DNA of 40,067 nt from JAAAOZ01 sp964496595 (GTDB lineage: Bacteria; Chloroflexota; Anaerolineae; B4-G1; SLSP01): NCBI GenBank assembly GCA_964496595.1, contig CAZCAI010000021.1:1-40067 (forward strand), written 5' to 3'. The position numbers were made by a program, and so were the translations under genes. Position 1 is the first letter of the stretch. Each line of letters begins with the position of its first letter. This document shows, one piece after another, positions 8,026-15,519 of this stretch. The notes under the pieces are model-generated. The model saw only the letters and a list, made by a program, of their open reading frames with translations. It did not search any database and was not told the DNA's origin.

Positions 8026-9378
8026 CTAAAGCCGCAACACCGGCAGGTTCAATAATTCCGCCAGGGCCAGCAACGCCGACACGTGATCGCCATAGCTCAA
8101 TTCGATGTGATGCTCCAGCCCCTCGCTCATGATGGTATCCAGGGCCGCTTCGGCGCCGCTGTCAAAGCGCAGGACGCCGGAGGTGCCGGAGAAGCTCAAC
8201 GGAGCGCGGAGCATCTCGCCGCCCCCCACCACCAGTTGATAGCGGCCCGTTCCCGGCGCCTCGCTGAGACGCGCGATGGTCACCCGCCCCGGTTTGAGCG
8301 GGAATTCCATCAGCAGCGGCAGCTTGCGGTTGGAATGGATCGTCGCGCGAGGTTGAAATTCCGGGTCCGCCATCGAGAGCGGCGCTTTGCCACAGTGCCA
8401 GACCACGGCGGTGTCCTCCTCCACATCGAAGGCCACCATATCGGCGCCGAAGACAGGCGCATCACTTACCCATTGTAGCAGAATTTGGCTGAGCGCGCCA
8501 TTGACATCGGCCTCACAACTGCACGGCGTCAACTCGTTGGTGAGCATCGACATCGCGCCGCAGGCCGCGCAGCCCAGCTCGGTGAAGAACTCCGGCCAGC
8601 AGCGGACGGCCATCGCATCCAGGTCCTGCTCCGTCGCCAGGCGTCGCAGCGTCACGTAGACGCCCAGCGATTTGCGCAGCGCGACCTCATCCAAGGCCGC
8701 GTCGATCTCGATCTGATCGCCCAACGCCGCCAGCGCCTCATCCACCTCAGCCTCGGAGACCGTTCTCGCGCCCTCGAAGACGGTGAGAAGATCCATCTGC
8801 ACAATCTCCGCGCCAAAGCGCGACTTCAACGCAGCCGCGTCCAATAGGCAGGAGTCGAAGCCTTCGGGATTTTCGCCTACCCGCCCGATGCGCGCCTGCG
8901 CCAGCAACCGCCTGGCGCGGCCCGCCTTGGCCCACATCAGAATCTTCTCCAGCGCAACCGGATCATCCGCCGGCGCATAGATGTAATCGAAGGGCAGGCC
9001 CGCGCGCTTCAGCGCGTGCCCGCCCAGGTTGATGCCGCAGAACGAGTTCAATCGCAGGCGAGCGCCATTGGGCGCTTCCGGCACGGCCCACATCACCAGA
9101 GGGGCGTCGATGGTCTCGGCCAGCGCCATCACCATCGTGCTATCGGCGAAGGTCGATTGGAAGACCAGCAACAAATCCAACGGCGCCGTCGCCAACGATT
9201 GCGCCGCCGCCTGCGCCTCATCTAACGAGGTCACCAACTCGCGCGGCCCGACCAGGGAGAAGCTCTCCTCTGTCTGCAACACCGCGCGCATATCAGCCGT
9301 CTTCTCCTCCGCCAGCGCCACATCGAAGGTGGTCCGAGCCAAGGCCACCACACCAATCGTCAATTTAGTTTCTGTCAT
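8026..9378 (-). CDS. L-fucose/L-arabinose isomerase-family protein
   Basis: 450 residues, close to the FucI/AraA superfamily length (~450-600). The N-terminal half has a Rossmann-like pattern ('IGVVALARTTFDV', 'LLLVFQSTFADSTMV'). The C-terminal half carries family signatures: 'CGAMSMLTNELTPCSCEADVNGALSQILL' at about residues 283-311, with the metal-binding Glu/Asp region, and 'VVWHCGKAPLSMADP', matching the HCGxxP motif. These enzymes interconvert aldoses and ketoses with a divalent metal. It lies between the ROK regulator (35 bp away) and the binding protein, so it probably performs the first intracellular isomerisation of the imported sugar. The substrate is unknown; relatives act on fucose, arabinose and other sugars. 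AAGGAT lies about 10 bases before ATG 9378. Confidence 0.75.
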   Translation of the reverse strand: MTETKLTIGVVALARTTFDVALAEEKTADMRAVLQTEESFSLVGPRELVTSLDEAQAAAQSLATAPLDLLLVFQSTFADSTMVMALAETIDAPLVMWAVPEAPNGARLRLNSFCGINLGGHALKRAGLPFDYIYAPADDPVALEKILMWAKAGRARRLLAQARIGRVGENPEGFDSCLLDAAALKSRFGAEIVQMDLLTVFEGARTVSEAEVDEALAALGDQIEIDAALDEVALRKSLGVYVTLRRLATEQDLDAMAVRCWPEFFTELGCAACGAMSMLTNELTPCSCEADVNGALSQILLQWVSDAPVFGADMVAFDVEEDTAVVWHCGKAPLSMADPEFQPRATIHSNRKLPLLMEFPLKPGRVTIARLSEAPGTGRYQLVVGGGEMLRAPLSFSGTSGVLRFDSGAEAALDTIMSEGLEHHIELSYGDHVSALLALAELLNLPVLRL

Positions 9379-9413
9379 AATCGTATCACATCCTTATGAT
9401 CATTCATCATAGT

Positions 9414-10694
9414 TTAGTTTTGCTGATAGAAAAACTGATTTAACGCCAACGAAGCCGCGCCAATCGGCCCGACGTCGCGGCCAAAGGAGGTTATCTCAAT
9501 CTGCACGCGCTCGCCCAGGTTGGCGAACGCCCGGCAGCGCATCGTCGCCTCTGTGGCGGGCAGGAGCCACTTTCGGCCCTGCACAAACATGCCGCCCAGC
9601 ACAATCCGGTCGGGGTTGAGGATGTTGACCAGGTTCGCCAGCGCGACGCCCATATACGACGCGCGCTCTGCTAACATTGCTTGCGTCGCCTCATCGCCCT
9701 GCTCCGCCGCCGCAAAGATGCGATCCAACGCAGAACCATCCCCAGAGGCCAATGACTGAGCCAGGATTCCCTTCGGCGCCGCTTCCGCCAACGCTTGAGC
9801 CGCGCGGATGATCACCGGCTCAGAGAAAAGGGTCTCCAGGCATCCTTGATTGCCACAGCGGCATCGGAGCGCACATTCATCCTCCGCCATAATCGTCATG
9901 TGGCCGATCTCGCCGGCGCCCGCGCCGCTGCCGCTATACAGTTGATCGCCCAGCACGAACCCGGCCCCCACCCCGATCCGCGCGTAGACGAAGGCCAACA
10001 CGTTGCTGCGCGGCTCCGGCCCGAACATCGCCTCGGCCAACGCCATCGCCCGCACGTTATTATCCACATGGACAGGAAGATCTAACCGCTCGCCGAACCA
10101 TGGACGCAAGGGGATATTGCGCCATCCCAAGTTGGGGGCCAGCACATTGACGCCCGTCTTGACATCCACCAACCCCGACGCACCGATGCCCATCCCTACC
10201 ACGTCCATCGGGGGGACGGCGTTGGCTGCAATGATCTCGTGAACCAATCGCCCCGTTTCGGTCAACACCTCTTGCGCGGAGCACTCCAGGGGATGTTCCA
10301 GTCTTAGCATGTCCAACGGGCGCGCGAGGAGATTTGTCAGCGTGACCCGCACGCTCCCCACGCCGATGTGCACGCCGACCGCGTAGCGCGCATCTGGCGT
10401 CAGCGCGAGCGCGGTGCGGGGACGCCCCACACTTCCCTGGTGGCGAATGCCGCGCTCGGTGATCAATCCTCGCGCCATCAACTCCGTCACCAGATTGGTG
10501 ATTGTCGTCGTCGAAAGGCCCGTCAAGCGCGCAAGACGCACCCGCGAGACCGTCTTATAGCGCAAAAGAGCTAAGAGAATCACGCGCATATTGTGGGATT
10601 TAATGTTGCTTCCGCTGGTACCTAACAACGTCTGCTGAAAGTTCAATTCATATAGCTCATTAGGTGATGAGAAAAATGGGTTTATCTCGGCCAT
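9414..10694 (-). CDS. ROK-family transcriptional regulator (NagC/XylR type)
   Basis: 426 residues, the usual size. The N-terminal winged helix-turn-helix spans about residues 34-90 ('VSRVRLARLTGLSTTTITNLVTELMARGLI', then the wing 'GSVGRPRTALAL'). The ROK sugar-sensing domain follows: 'VGMGIGASGLVDVKTG', 'PVHVDNNVRAMALAEAMFG' and the zinc cluster 'CRCGNQGCLE', which identify the family. ROK repressors bind a sugar or sugar phosphate as inducer. It is the promoter-proximal gene of the sugar operon behind a consensus promoter, consistent with autoregulation and control of the downstream genes. No clear Shine-Dalgarno precedes ATG 10694. Confidence 0.92.
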   Translation of the reverse strand: MAEINPFFSSPNELYELNFQQTLLGTSGSNIKSHNMRVILLALLRYKTVSRVRLARLTGLSTTTITNLVTELMARGLITERGIRHQGSVGRPRTALALTPDARYAVGVHIGVGSVRVTLTNLLARPLDMLRLEHPLECSAQEVLTETGRLVHEIIAANAVPPMDVVGMGIGASGLVDVKTGVNVLAPNLGWRNIPLRPWFGERLDLPVHVDNNVRAMALAEAMFGPEPRSNVLAFVYARIGVGAGFVLGDQLYSGSGAGAGEIGHMTIMAEDECALRCRCGNQGCLETLFSEPVIIRAAQALAEAAPKGILAQSLASGDGSALDRIFAAAEQGDEATQAMLAERASYMGVALANLVNILNPDRIVLGGMFVQGRKWLLPATEATMRCRAFANLGERVQIEITSFGRDVGPIGAASLALNQFFYQQN

Positions 10695-10749
10695 AGCGAA
10701 GCATGCCGGGGTTATTAATTAAGCAAGAGGGAAAACTAATTCTCTTTAC

Positions 10750-10778
10750 ATTATAGGTCTCACGAAAAGGATTGTCAA
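10750..10778 (-). promoter_or_regulatory. Consensus sigma-70 promoter for the ROK/sugar operon
   Basis: On the minus strand TTGACA (10778-10773) and TATAAT (10755-10750) both match consensus exactly and are separated by exactly 17 bases. Transcription would begin near 10743, giving a leader of about 50 bases before ATG 10694. TTAATTAA in the leader at 10715-10722 could be an operator. Confidence 0.85.
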
Positions 10779-10943
10779 CACTAAGATGCAAAGAGTTCTA
10801 TGTCATTTATCACATCGAGCGTATTCCGCACTTAGCTACCTGGCTCTTCAGGAATTCGCCCGAAATTAGAAAGTCCCAACATCTTTATAAAACTGCCACC
10901 AGGTTGCTACAAAGAACTAATACTTATACTGTTTAATTTATGT

Positions 10944-10963
10944 TATGATATAGTATGATATAA
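10944..10963 (+). promoter_or_regulatory. AT-rich tandem repeat, possible promoter for the signalling genes
   Basis: TATGATATAG is followed immediately by TATGATATAA; each contains a -10-like TATGAT. No good -35 partner sits 16-18 bases upstream (TTGCTA to TATACT upstream has only a 15-base spacer). It is offered as the most promoter-like stretch before the gene at 11052, about 90 bp away. Confidence 0.3.
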
Positions 10964-11051
10964 GATATGGTTACCACACGGCGGGATCAACTTGGGGAAT
11001 TTGACTTCAGCGCATCAGGAGTCAGGAGTCAGGCATAAAGGAGACAATTAA

Positions 11052-12917
11052 ATGAAGCAGACCATCCTGGTCGTCGATGACGATCCCCGTATCCTTCAAA
11101 CCTTCACCAGAAATTTGAGGGCGACGGGATATGAGGTACTGACGGCGCCAGATGGCGACGAAGCACTCCAGGTTTACCGCCATGAGCAGCCCGCGATCGC
11201 GCTCGTTGATGTGCGCATGCCAGGCCTCGACGGCTTCGACGTACTCCAGGCCATCCGTAAGCTCAACCCAGATGCCGAGGTGCTCCTTATCACCGGGCAT
11301 GGCGATATGGAGATGGCCATCGAGGCCTTGCGCGCCGGCGCCTCCGATTTCATTCCCAAGCCCGCCCGGCCGGATGTGCTGCGGACGGCCCTCCAGCGCG
11401 CCGAATCGCGTTTGCGGCTCAAAGCGGATTTGACTACCGCGCAGGAAGCGCTCCGCGCCAGCGAGGAGCATTATCGCGCCATCACCGAATCCGCCTTTGT
11501 GGGGGTCATCGTTGTTGCGCCAGGCGGGGAGTTGACCTTCGTCAATCAAGCATTCGCCGAGATGATCGGAGCCGCGCCGCTGGCGCTCTTGGGCGAGAAT
11601 TTAGCCGATCTCACCTCACCGGAAGCGTTCGCGCAATTCGAGGCGCACACCAAGCGCGTCCGCGCGGGCGAGCGCATCCAATACGAGACGCAACTTCAGC
11701 ACCAACAACACGCGGGACGCGCGCTGCACGTCCTGGCCTCGGCGGCGCCGTTGCGGGAGCCAGATCGCAGTTACAAGGGGACATTGGTCGTCCTCACCAA
11801 CATCACCGAGCGCAAAGCGGCCGAGATGGCGCTCAAGGCCGAGCAGGCGAAGTTCAAATGGGTGGTGGAGTTAGCCATCGAAGGCTATGTGATCCTAAAT
11901 AAGGCGGGGCGCGTGCGTTACGCTAACCCGCAAGCCCGCCTTTACTTGGGGAGGCCCCCGGAGCCGAAGCCAGGGGAAACCGCGCCCGATTTTCTGACAT
12001 TGGTCGATCAACTCTATCTGCGCAAACCTTATGCCGCTTGGATCTCGTGGCCCGAGCCGCCGTCCGCCGACGCGCCCGCGCCGCGCTATTTGGTCCAGCC
12101 GGAGACGCCCACCCGCGAGCATCTCTGGCTCCAGGTAGATGTCATCTCGATGATGTCCCAGGGAGAGGAGAGTTACTTAGTCCGCCTGCGCGATGTGACC
12201 GCGACGATTGTCACCCGCAACCAGATGTGGTCCTTCGAGGCGCTGATCAACTACAAGCTCCGCACCTCTCTGGGCCATCTCACCGGCTTTTTGGAGTTGC
12301 TCAACGCCGACTTCGACGCGCTCTCACGCGATGAAATCCGCCGGGATGTGACGGATGCTTATCACGGCGCGCAGCGCCTCCAGGCGAAAATAATGGACAT
12401 CTTCCATTATATGGACGCCCTGGATCGACCGCTTGACAGCGGCGACCATTGCACACTGACGGCGTTGCCGGAGATCATCGAGCGGATCAAGACAGATTTA
12501 CGCCTCGCTGACATCGAGATTGCCTGGGAGATATCGGATGGAGCGTCATCTGCGCTGGCGCTCTCGACCCGCGCGGTCGAGTTGATCCTCTTCGAGCTAT
12601 GCGAGAACGCGAAGAAATTCCACCCCCAGGGCGAGCCGCATATTGAAATCGGCGTTGGGCGGGCGACGACGCCGGCGGGGATTCGCCTCCGCATCAGTGA
12701 TGATGGCATCACACTCCCGCCGGAGAAGATTACGCAGATGTGGCAGCCATACTATCAGGCGGAACCGCACTTCACCGGGGAGACGCCGGGGATGGGATTG
12801 GGGTTGGCCGTCGTCGCCTCGCTGGTGTGGAGCAGCGGCGGCACATGCCAGGCCTACAATCGCGCCCACGGCGAGGGCATCGCGGTCGATATCACGCTCC
12901 CTTTGGCGGGGAATTAA
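11052..12917 (+). CDS. Receiver-PAS-PAS protein with degenerate histidine kinase core
   Basis: 621 residues. Receiver domain about 4-117 with the acidic pair 'VVDDDP', phospho-acceptor Asp53 in 'ALVDVRMPG' and Lys103 in 'FIPKP'. PAS domains follow at about 135-255 (ending 'NITERKAAE') and 265-385. The dimerisation helix reads 'FEALINYKLRTSLGHLTGFLELL', matching HisKA (SHELRTPL) but with Tyr401 where the phosphorylated His belongs. The ATPase domain is partly preserved: N-box 'ELCENAKKFHPQG', a weakened G1 'SDDGITLPPEKI' and G2 'GMGLGLAVV'. It probably cannot autophosphorylate in the normal way and may act as a regulatory pseudokinase or receive phosphate on Asp53. ATG 11052 has AAAGGAGA eight bases upstream. 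It is the first gene of the plus-strand signalling island. Confidence 0.85.
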   Translation: MKQTILVVDDDPRILQTFTRNLRATGYEVLTAPDGDEALQVYRHEQPAIALVDVRMPGLDGFDVLQAIRKLNPDAEVLLITGHGDMEMAIEALRAGASDFIPKPARPDVLRTALQRAESRLRLKADLTTAQEALRASEEHYRAITESAFVGVIVVAPGGELTFVNQAFAEMIGAAPLALLGENLADLTSPEAFAQFEAHTKRVRAGERIQYETQLQHQQHAGRALHVLASAAPLREPDRSYKGTLVVLTNITERKAAEMALKAEQAKFKWVVELAIEGYVILNKAGRVRYANPQARLYLGRPPEPKPGETAPDFLTLVDQLYLRKPYAAWISWPEPPSADAPAPRYLVQPETPTREHLWLQVDVISMMSQGEESYLVRLRDVTATIVTRNQMWSFEALINYKLRTSLGHLTGFLELLNADFDALSRDEIRRDVTDAYHGAQRLQAKIMDIFHYMDALDRPLDSGDHCTLTALPEIIERIKTDLRLADIEIAWEISDGASSALALSTRAVELILFELCENAKKFHPQGEPHIEIGVGRATTPAGIRLRISDDGITLPPEKITQMWQPYYQAEPHFTGETPGMGLGLAVVASLVWSSGGTCQAYNRAHGEGIAVDITLPLAGN

Positions 12918-12918
12918 G

Positions 12919-13030
12919 GAATGATGAATGGAGGATGGAGGATGGAGGATGGAGGATGGAACAATATAGCCCGTATTCTCCCCCTTGTTCAATCTTCTCA
13001 ACCTTAATCCTTAATTCCTCATTATTGATT
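12919..13030. repeat. Heptad repeat B (GGATGGA units plus ATTC arm)
   Basis: After the stop at 12917 comes GAATGATGAAT, then about four copies of GGATGGA with strict 7-base period (about 12926-12961). On the other side (about 12985-13028) ATTC/ATCC-containing heptads of the opposite sense follow. This is the same architecture as the other heptad foldbacks, with a diverged unit. Confidence 0.6.
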
Positions 13031-13049
13031 TGACATACAAGGAGATGGC

Positions 13050-15137
13050 GTGGAAGAACACCCATTTGAGATCGAGAATAGACTTGCTAAAGCCATCATC
13101 GAGACCTCCAACGCCCTGATTATTGTGCTGGATACCGAGGGGCGCATCGAGCGTTTCAATCACGGCTGTGAGAAGATCACCGGCTACACTGCGGTGGAGG
13201 TCCAGGGGCGCATCTTCTGGGATTTTCTAATCCCGGAGGAGCAGGCGCCAGGCGTCCGTGAGATTTTCGAATCCCTGAAGGCGCGGGACTTTCCGAACGA
13301 GTATGAGAATGATTGGCTCACCAAGGCAGGCGAGCGCCGCCGCATCGCCTGGTCGAACACCGCGATTTTAGATGAGGCGGGCGAGGTCACGCACGTCGTC
13401 GGCACGGGCTTGGATATCACCCAGCGCATCGCCGCCGAGGCCGCGCTCAAACGCCGCGAGGAGTTGTACGCCTTAGCGCAACGCGCGGCTAACATCGGCA
13501 GTTGGGATTGGATCATTGACACCGGCAAGCTGATCTGGTCGGAGACGGTCGAGGATATCTTTGGGTATGAGCGCGATGATTTCCCCGGCACCTTTGAAGC
13601 GTTCGTGTCGCGCGTCCATGCGGAAGATCGCGAGCACGTGATGGCGGCCATCACGACGAGTTTAGAACAGAATACCGATTATGAGATCGAGCATCGGATC
13701 GTGCTGCCCGGCGGCGCGACGCGCTGGGTCGTGGAGATCGGCGACGTTCTATATGATGAGACGGACGCGCCGGAGCGGATGATCGGCATCGTCCAAGATA
13801 TCACCGCGCGCAAGGCGGCGGAAGAGGCGCTGCGGCAGGAGCGAGATCTGCTGGAGAATACTATCGAATCGCTCCCCCACCCCTTCTATGTGATCAATGT
13901 CGCGGATTACACCGTTGAGATCGCGAACTCGGCATCGGGATACCGGGATAGGCAACGGGGGGATGAGATCACGTGTCACGAGTTGACCCACGGTAGCGAC
14001 GCGCCGTGCAACACGTCCCAACACCCATGCCCGCTGCGAGAAGTCCAGCACACCCGCCAACCGGCCACGATGGAACATATTCATTACGATCGCGAGCATC
14101 AACCACGCCACATCGAGGTTCACAGCTACCCCATCTTCGATGAGGCCGGCGAGGTGCGGCAAGTGATCGAATATACGTTGGACATCACCGAGCGCAAAGA
14201 GGCGGAAGAGGCCCTGCGGCGCGAGCGCGACATCTTAGATAAGATGATGGAAACCAGTCCCTCGGCTATCACGTTGGTTAATCTCCAGGGCGGGATTGTC
14301 TTCGCCAACAGCCAGGCTCAAAAACTCTTCCAGCTTACCAAAGAGGATATCACCAGCCGAACGTACAATGCCCCGGCATGGCGCAGCACCGATTTAGAAG
14401 GCAACCCGTTACAAGATGAGGAGTTCCCATTTCGTCGCATCTTGCAAGAGCAACGCCCCATCTACGACATGCGCCACGCCATCGAATTACCCGCCGGCAA
14501 GCGCATCATCCTGACGATCAACGGGGCGCCGCTCGTCGATCAAGAGGGCGAACTCAACGGGGTGGTCTTTACCATCAACGATATCACCGAGCAAGTTCAG
14601 GAGACCCAGCAACGTATCGAACAACTCAAACAGGAAGTCCAGATTTTGAACGCCTCGATGGTCTCGTCGGCAAGCGTGACCGCGCGGATGTTCGGCGTCA
14701 AATCGCTCAGAGAAAACTTCCCGGATATTTTTCAACAATTCATCGCGCACTATATTGAGTTGCTGGGATTAGCCATCGAACAACGGATCTACAAAGTCAA
14801 CCATCCGATCTCGACCGGACTTCGCTCGCTGGCCGAGCAGTTGGGGAATTTACACGCCGGCCCGCGAGATGTTGTAGATTTACATACTCAAAGTCTTGTC
14901 CGGGCGAGCCAGAATAAGAACGGCAAGCGTACCGACGCCAAGGATTGGAAAGTCAAGGCCTATACGGAAGAGGGGCGCCTGCTTGCCTTGGAATTGATGG
15001 GATATTTAGTCAGTTACTATCAGATGCGTTGCTCGGTAGATCAGCCATCACGGGATCGATCGTCGCTAACCGCCGACCAACCAGGGGGTGAGCATGCTAC
15101 AAATTTACGAAAGCGCCGCGAATTCAGAGACCAATGA
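13050..15137 (+). CDS. Four-PAS sensor protein with C-terminal KaiA/RsbU-N-like helical domain
   Basis: 695 residues; GTG 13050 is preceded by AAGGAG five to six bases upstream. PAS1 about 10-130, PAS2 140-265, PAS3 270-390, PAS4 395-520. PAS3 contains Cys309-x4-His314-x5-Cys320-x4-His325-x-Cys327-Pro-Leu, possibly a metal or Fe-S site. A short coiled coil leads to residues about 550-670, a helical region with no kinase motifs: 'SLRENFPDIFQQFIAHYIEL', 'LAEQLGNLHAGPRDVVDLH' (His612) and 'ALELMGYLVSYYQMR'. This follows the helix pattern of the KaiA C-terminal domain ('VLEIHVELM', then 'IAHLCEMYRR') and of RsbU-N. It stops 28 bp before kaiB, in the position kaiA holds in cyanobacteria. PAS domains are clear; the KaiA-like assignment is my inference from motif alignment by eye. 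The last ~25 residues are polar and overlap no other gene. Confidence 0.75.
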   Translation: MEEHPFEIENRLAKAIIETSNALIIVLDTEGRIERFNHGCEKITGYTAVEVQGRIFWDFLIPEEQAPGVREIFESLKARDFPNEYENDWLTKAGERRRIAWSNTAILDEAGEVTHVVGTGLDITQRIAAEAALKRREELYALAQRAANIGSWDWIIDTGKLIWSETVEDIFGYERDDFPGTFEAFVSRVHAEDREHVMAAITTSLEQNTDYEIEHRIVLPGGATRWVVEIGDVLYDETDAPERMIGIVQDITARKAAEEALRQERDLLENTIESLPHPFYVINVADYTVEIANSASGYRDRQRGDEITCHELTHGSDAPCNTSQHPCPLREVQHTRQPATMEHIHYDREHQPRHIEVHSYPIFDEAGEVRQVIEYTLDITERKEAEEALRRERDILDKMMETSPSAITLVNLQGGIVFANSQAQKLFQLTKEDITSRTYNAPAWRSTDLEGNPLQDEEFPFRRILQEQRPIYDMRHAIELPAGKRIILTINGAPLVDQEGELNGVVFTINDITEQVQETQQRIEQLKQEVQILNASMVSSASVTARMFGVKSLRENFPDIFQQFIAHYIELLGLAIEQRIYKVNHPISTGLRSLAEQLGNLHAGPRDVVDLHTQSLVRASQNKNGKRTDAKDWKVKAYTEEGRLLALELMGYLVSYYQMRCSVDQPSRDRSSLTADQPGGEHATNLRKRREFRDQ

Positions 15138-15165
15138 GTCTTCCGACTCGTGGAGAGGAATAGCA

Positions 15166-15519
15166 ATGGCAAAATACCATTTCAAGTTGTACATAGTCGG
15201 CCAGACTTTAAGATCTCAGAACGCAATCGCCAACATCCAATACATCTGCCGCCACCAATTGGATGGGGATTATCACCTGTCCATCATCGACATCCTGGAA
15301 CAACCACAGATAGCCGATCAGGATAAGATTTTAGCAACGCCGACGCTGGTCAAGGCCCAGCCGCCCCCGGTGCGGCGCGTCATTGGGGATCTCTCCGAAT
15401 CAAAGAAAGTTTTGATTGGATTAGGGTTACAGCCCAAACACGTACATGTATCTAGCCGCCACAAGCCAAATGAGACCGAGTCAGAGGGAGAAGAAAATGG
15501 AGGCGCCGAATATGAGTAA
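15166..15519 (+). CDS. kaiB: Circadian clock protein KaiB
   Basis: 117 residues, slightly longer than cyanobacterial KaiB (~102-108). The thioredoxin-like start 'FKLYIVGQTLRSQNAIANI' and the core 'DKILATPTLVKAQPPPVRRVIGDLSESKKVLIGLGL' match KaiB almost residue for residue, including the fold-switching C-terminal half. It ends in an acidic tail (ETESEGEENGGAEYE), as KaiB often does. ATG 15166 is chosen because GAGAGGAA lies about seven bases upstream and MAKYHFKLY fits the family start; an in-frame ATG at 15088 would lie inside the preceding gene. KaiB binds the CI ring of KaiC and in cyanobacteria sequesters KaiA. Its end overlaps kaiC by 8 bp, implying translational coupling. Confidence 0.96.
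   Translation: MAKYHFKLYIVGQTLRSQNAIANIQYICRHQLDGDYHLSIIDILEQPQIADQDKILATPTLVKAQPPPVRRVIGDLSESKKVLIGLGLQPKHVHVSSRHKPNETESEGEENGGAEYE

Larger units (their letters stand above)
10695..11051. other. 357-bp divergent intergenic region
   Basis: The region separates the minus-strand sugar operon from the plus-strand signalling island. It holds the consensus ROK promoter, TTAATTAA at 10715-10722 (possible operator), a 10-bp direct repeat (10944-10963) and a TCAGGAG heptad repeat (11015-11034). The only Shine-Dalgarno seen for the plus-strand gene is AAAGGAGA before 11052. No small ORF or structured RNA was recognised. Confidence 0.6.

Noticed and set aside
15088..15165. Longer start for KaiB
   Set aside because: It would overlap the KaiA-like gene and add residues absent from KaiB; ATG 15166 has a ribosome site and the canonical start.
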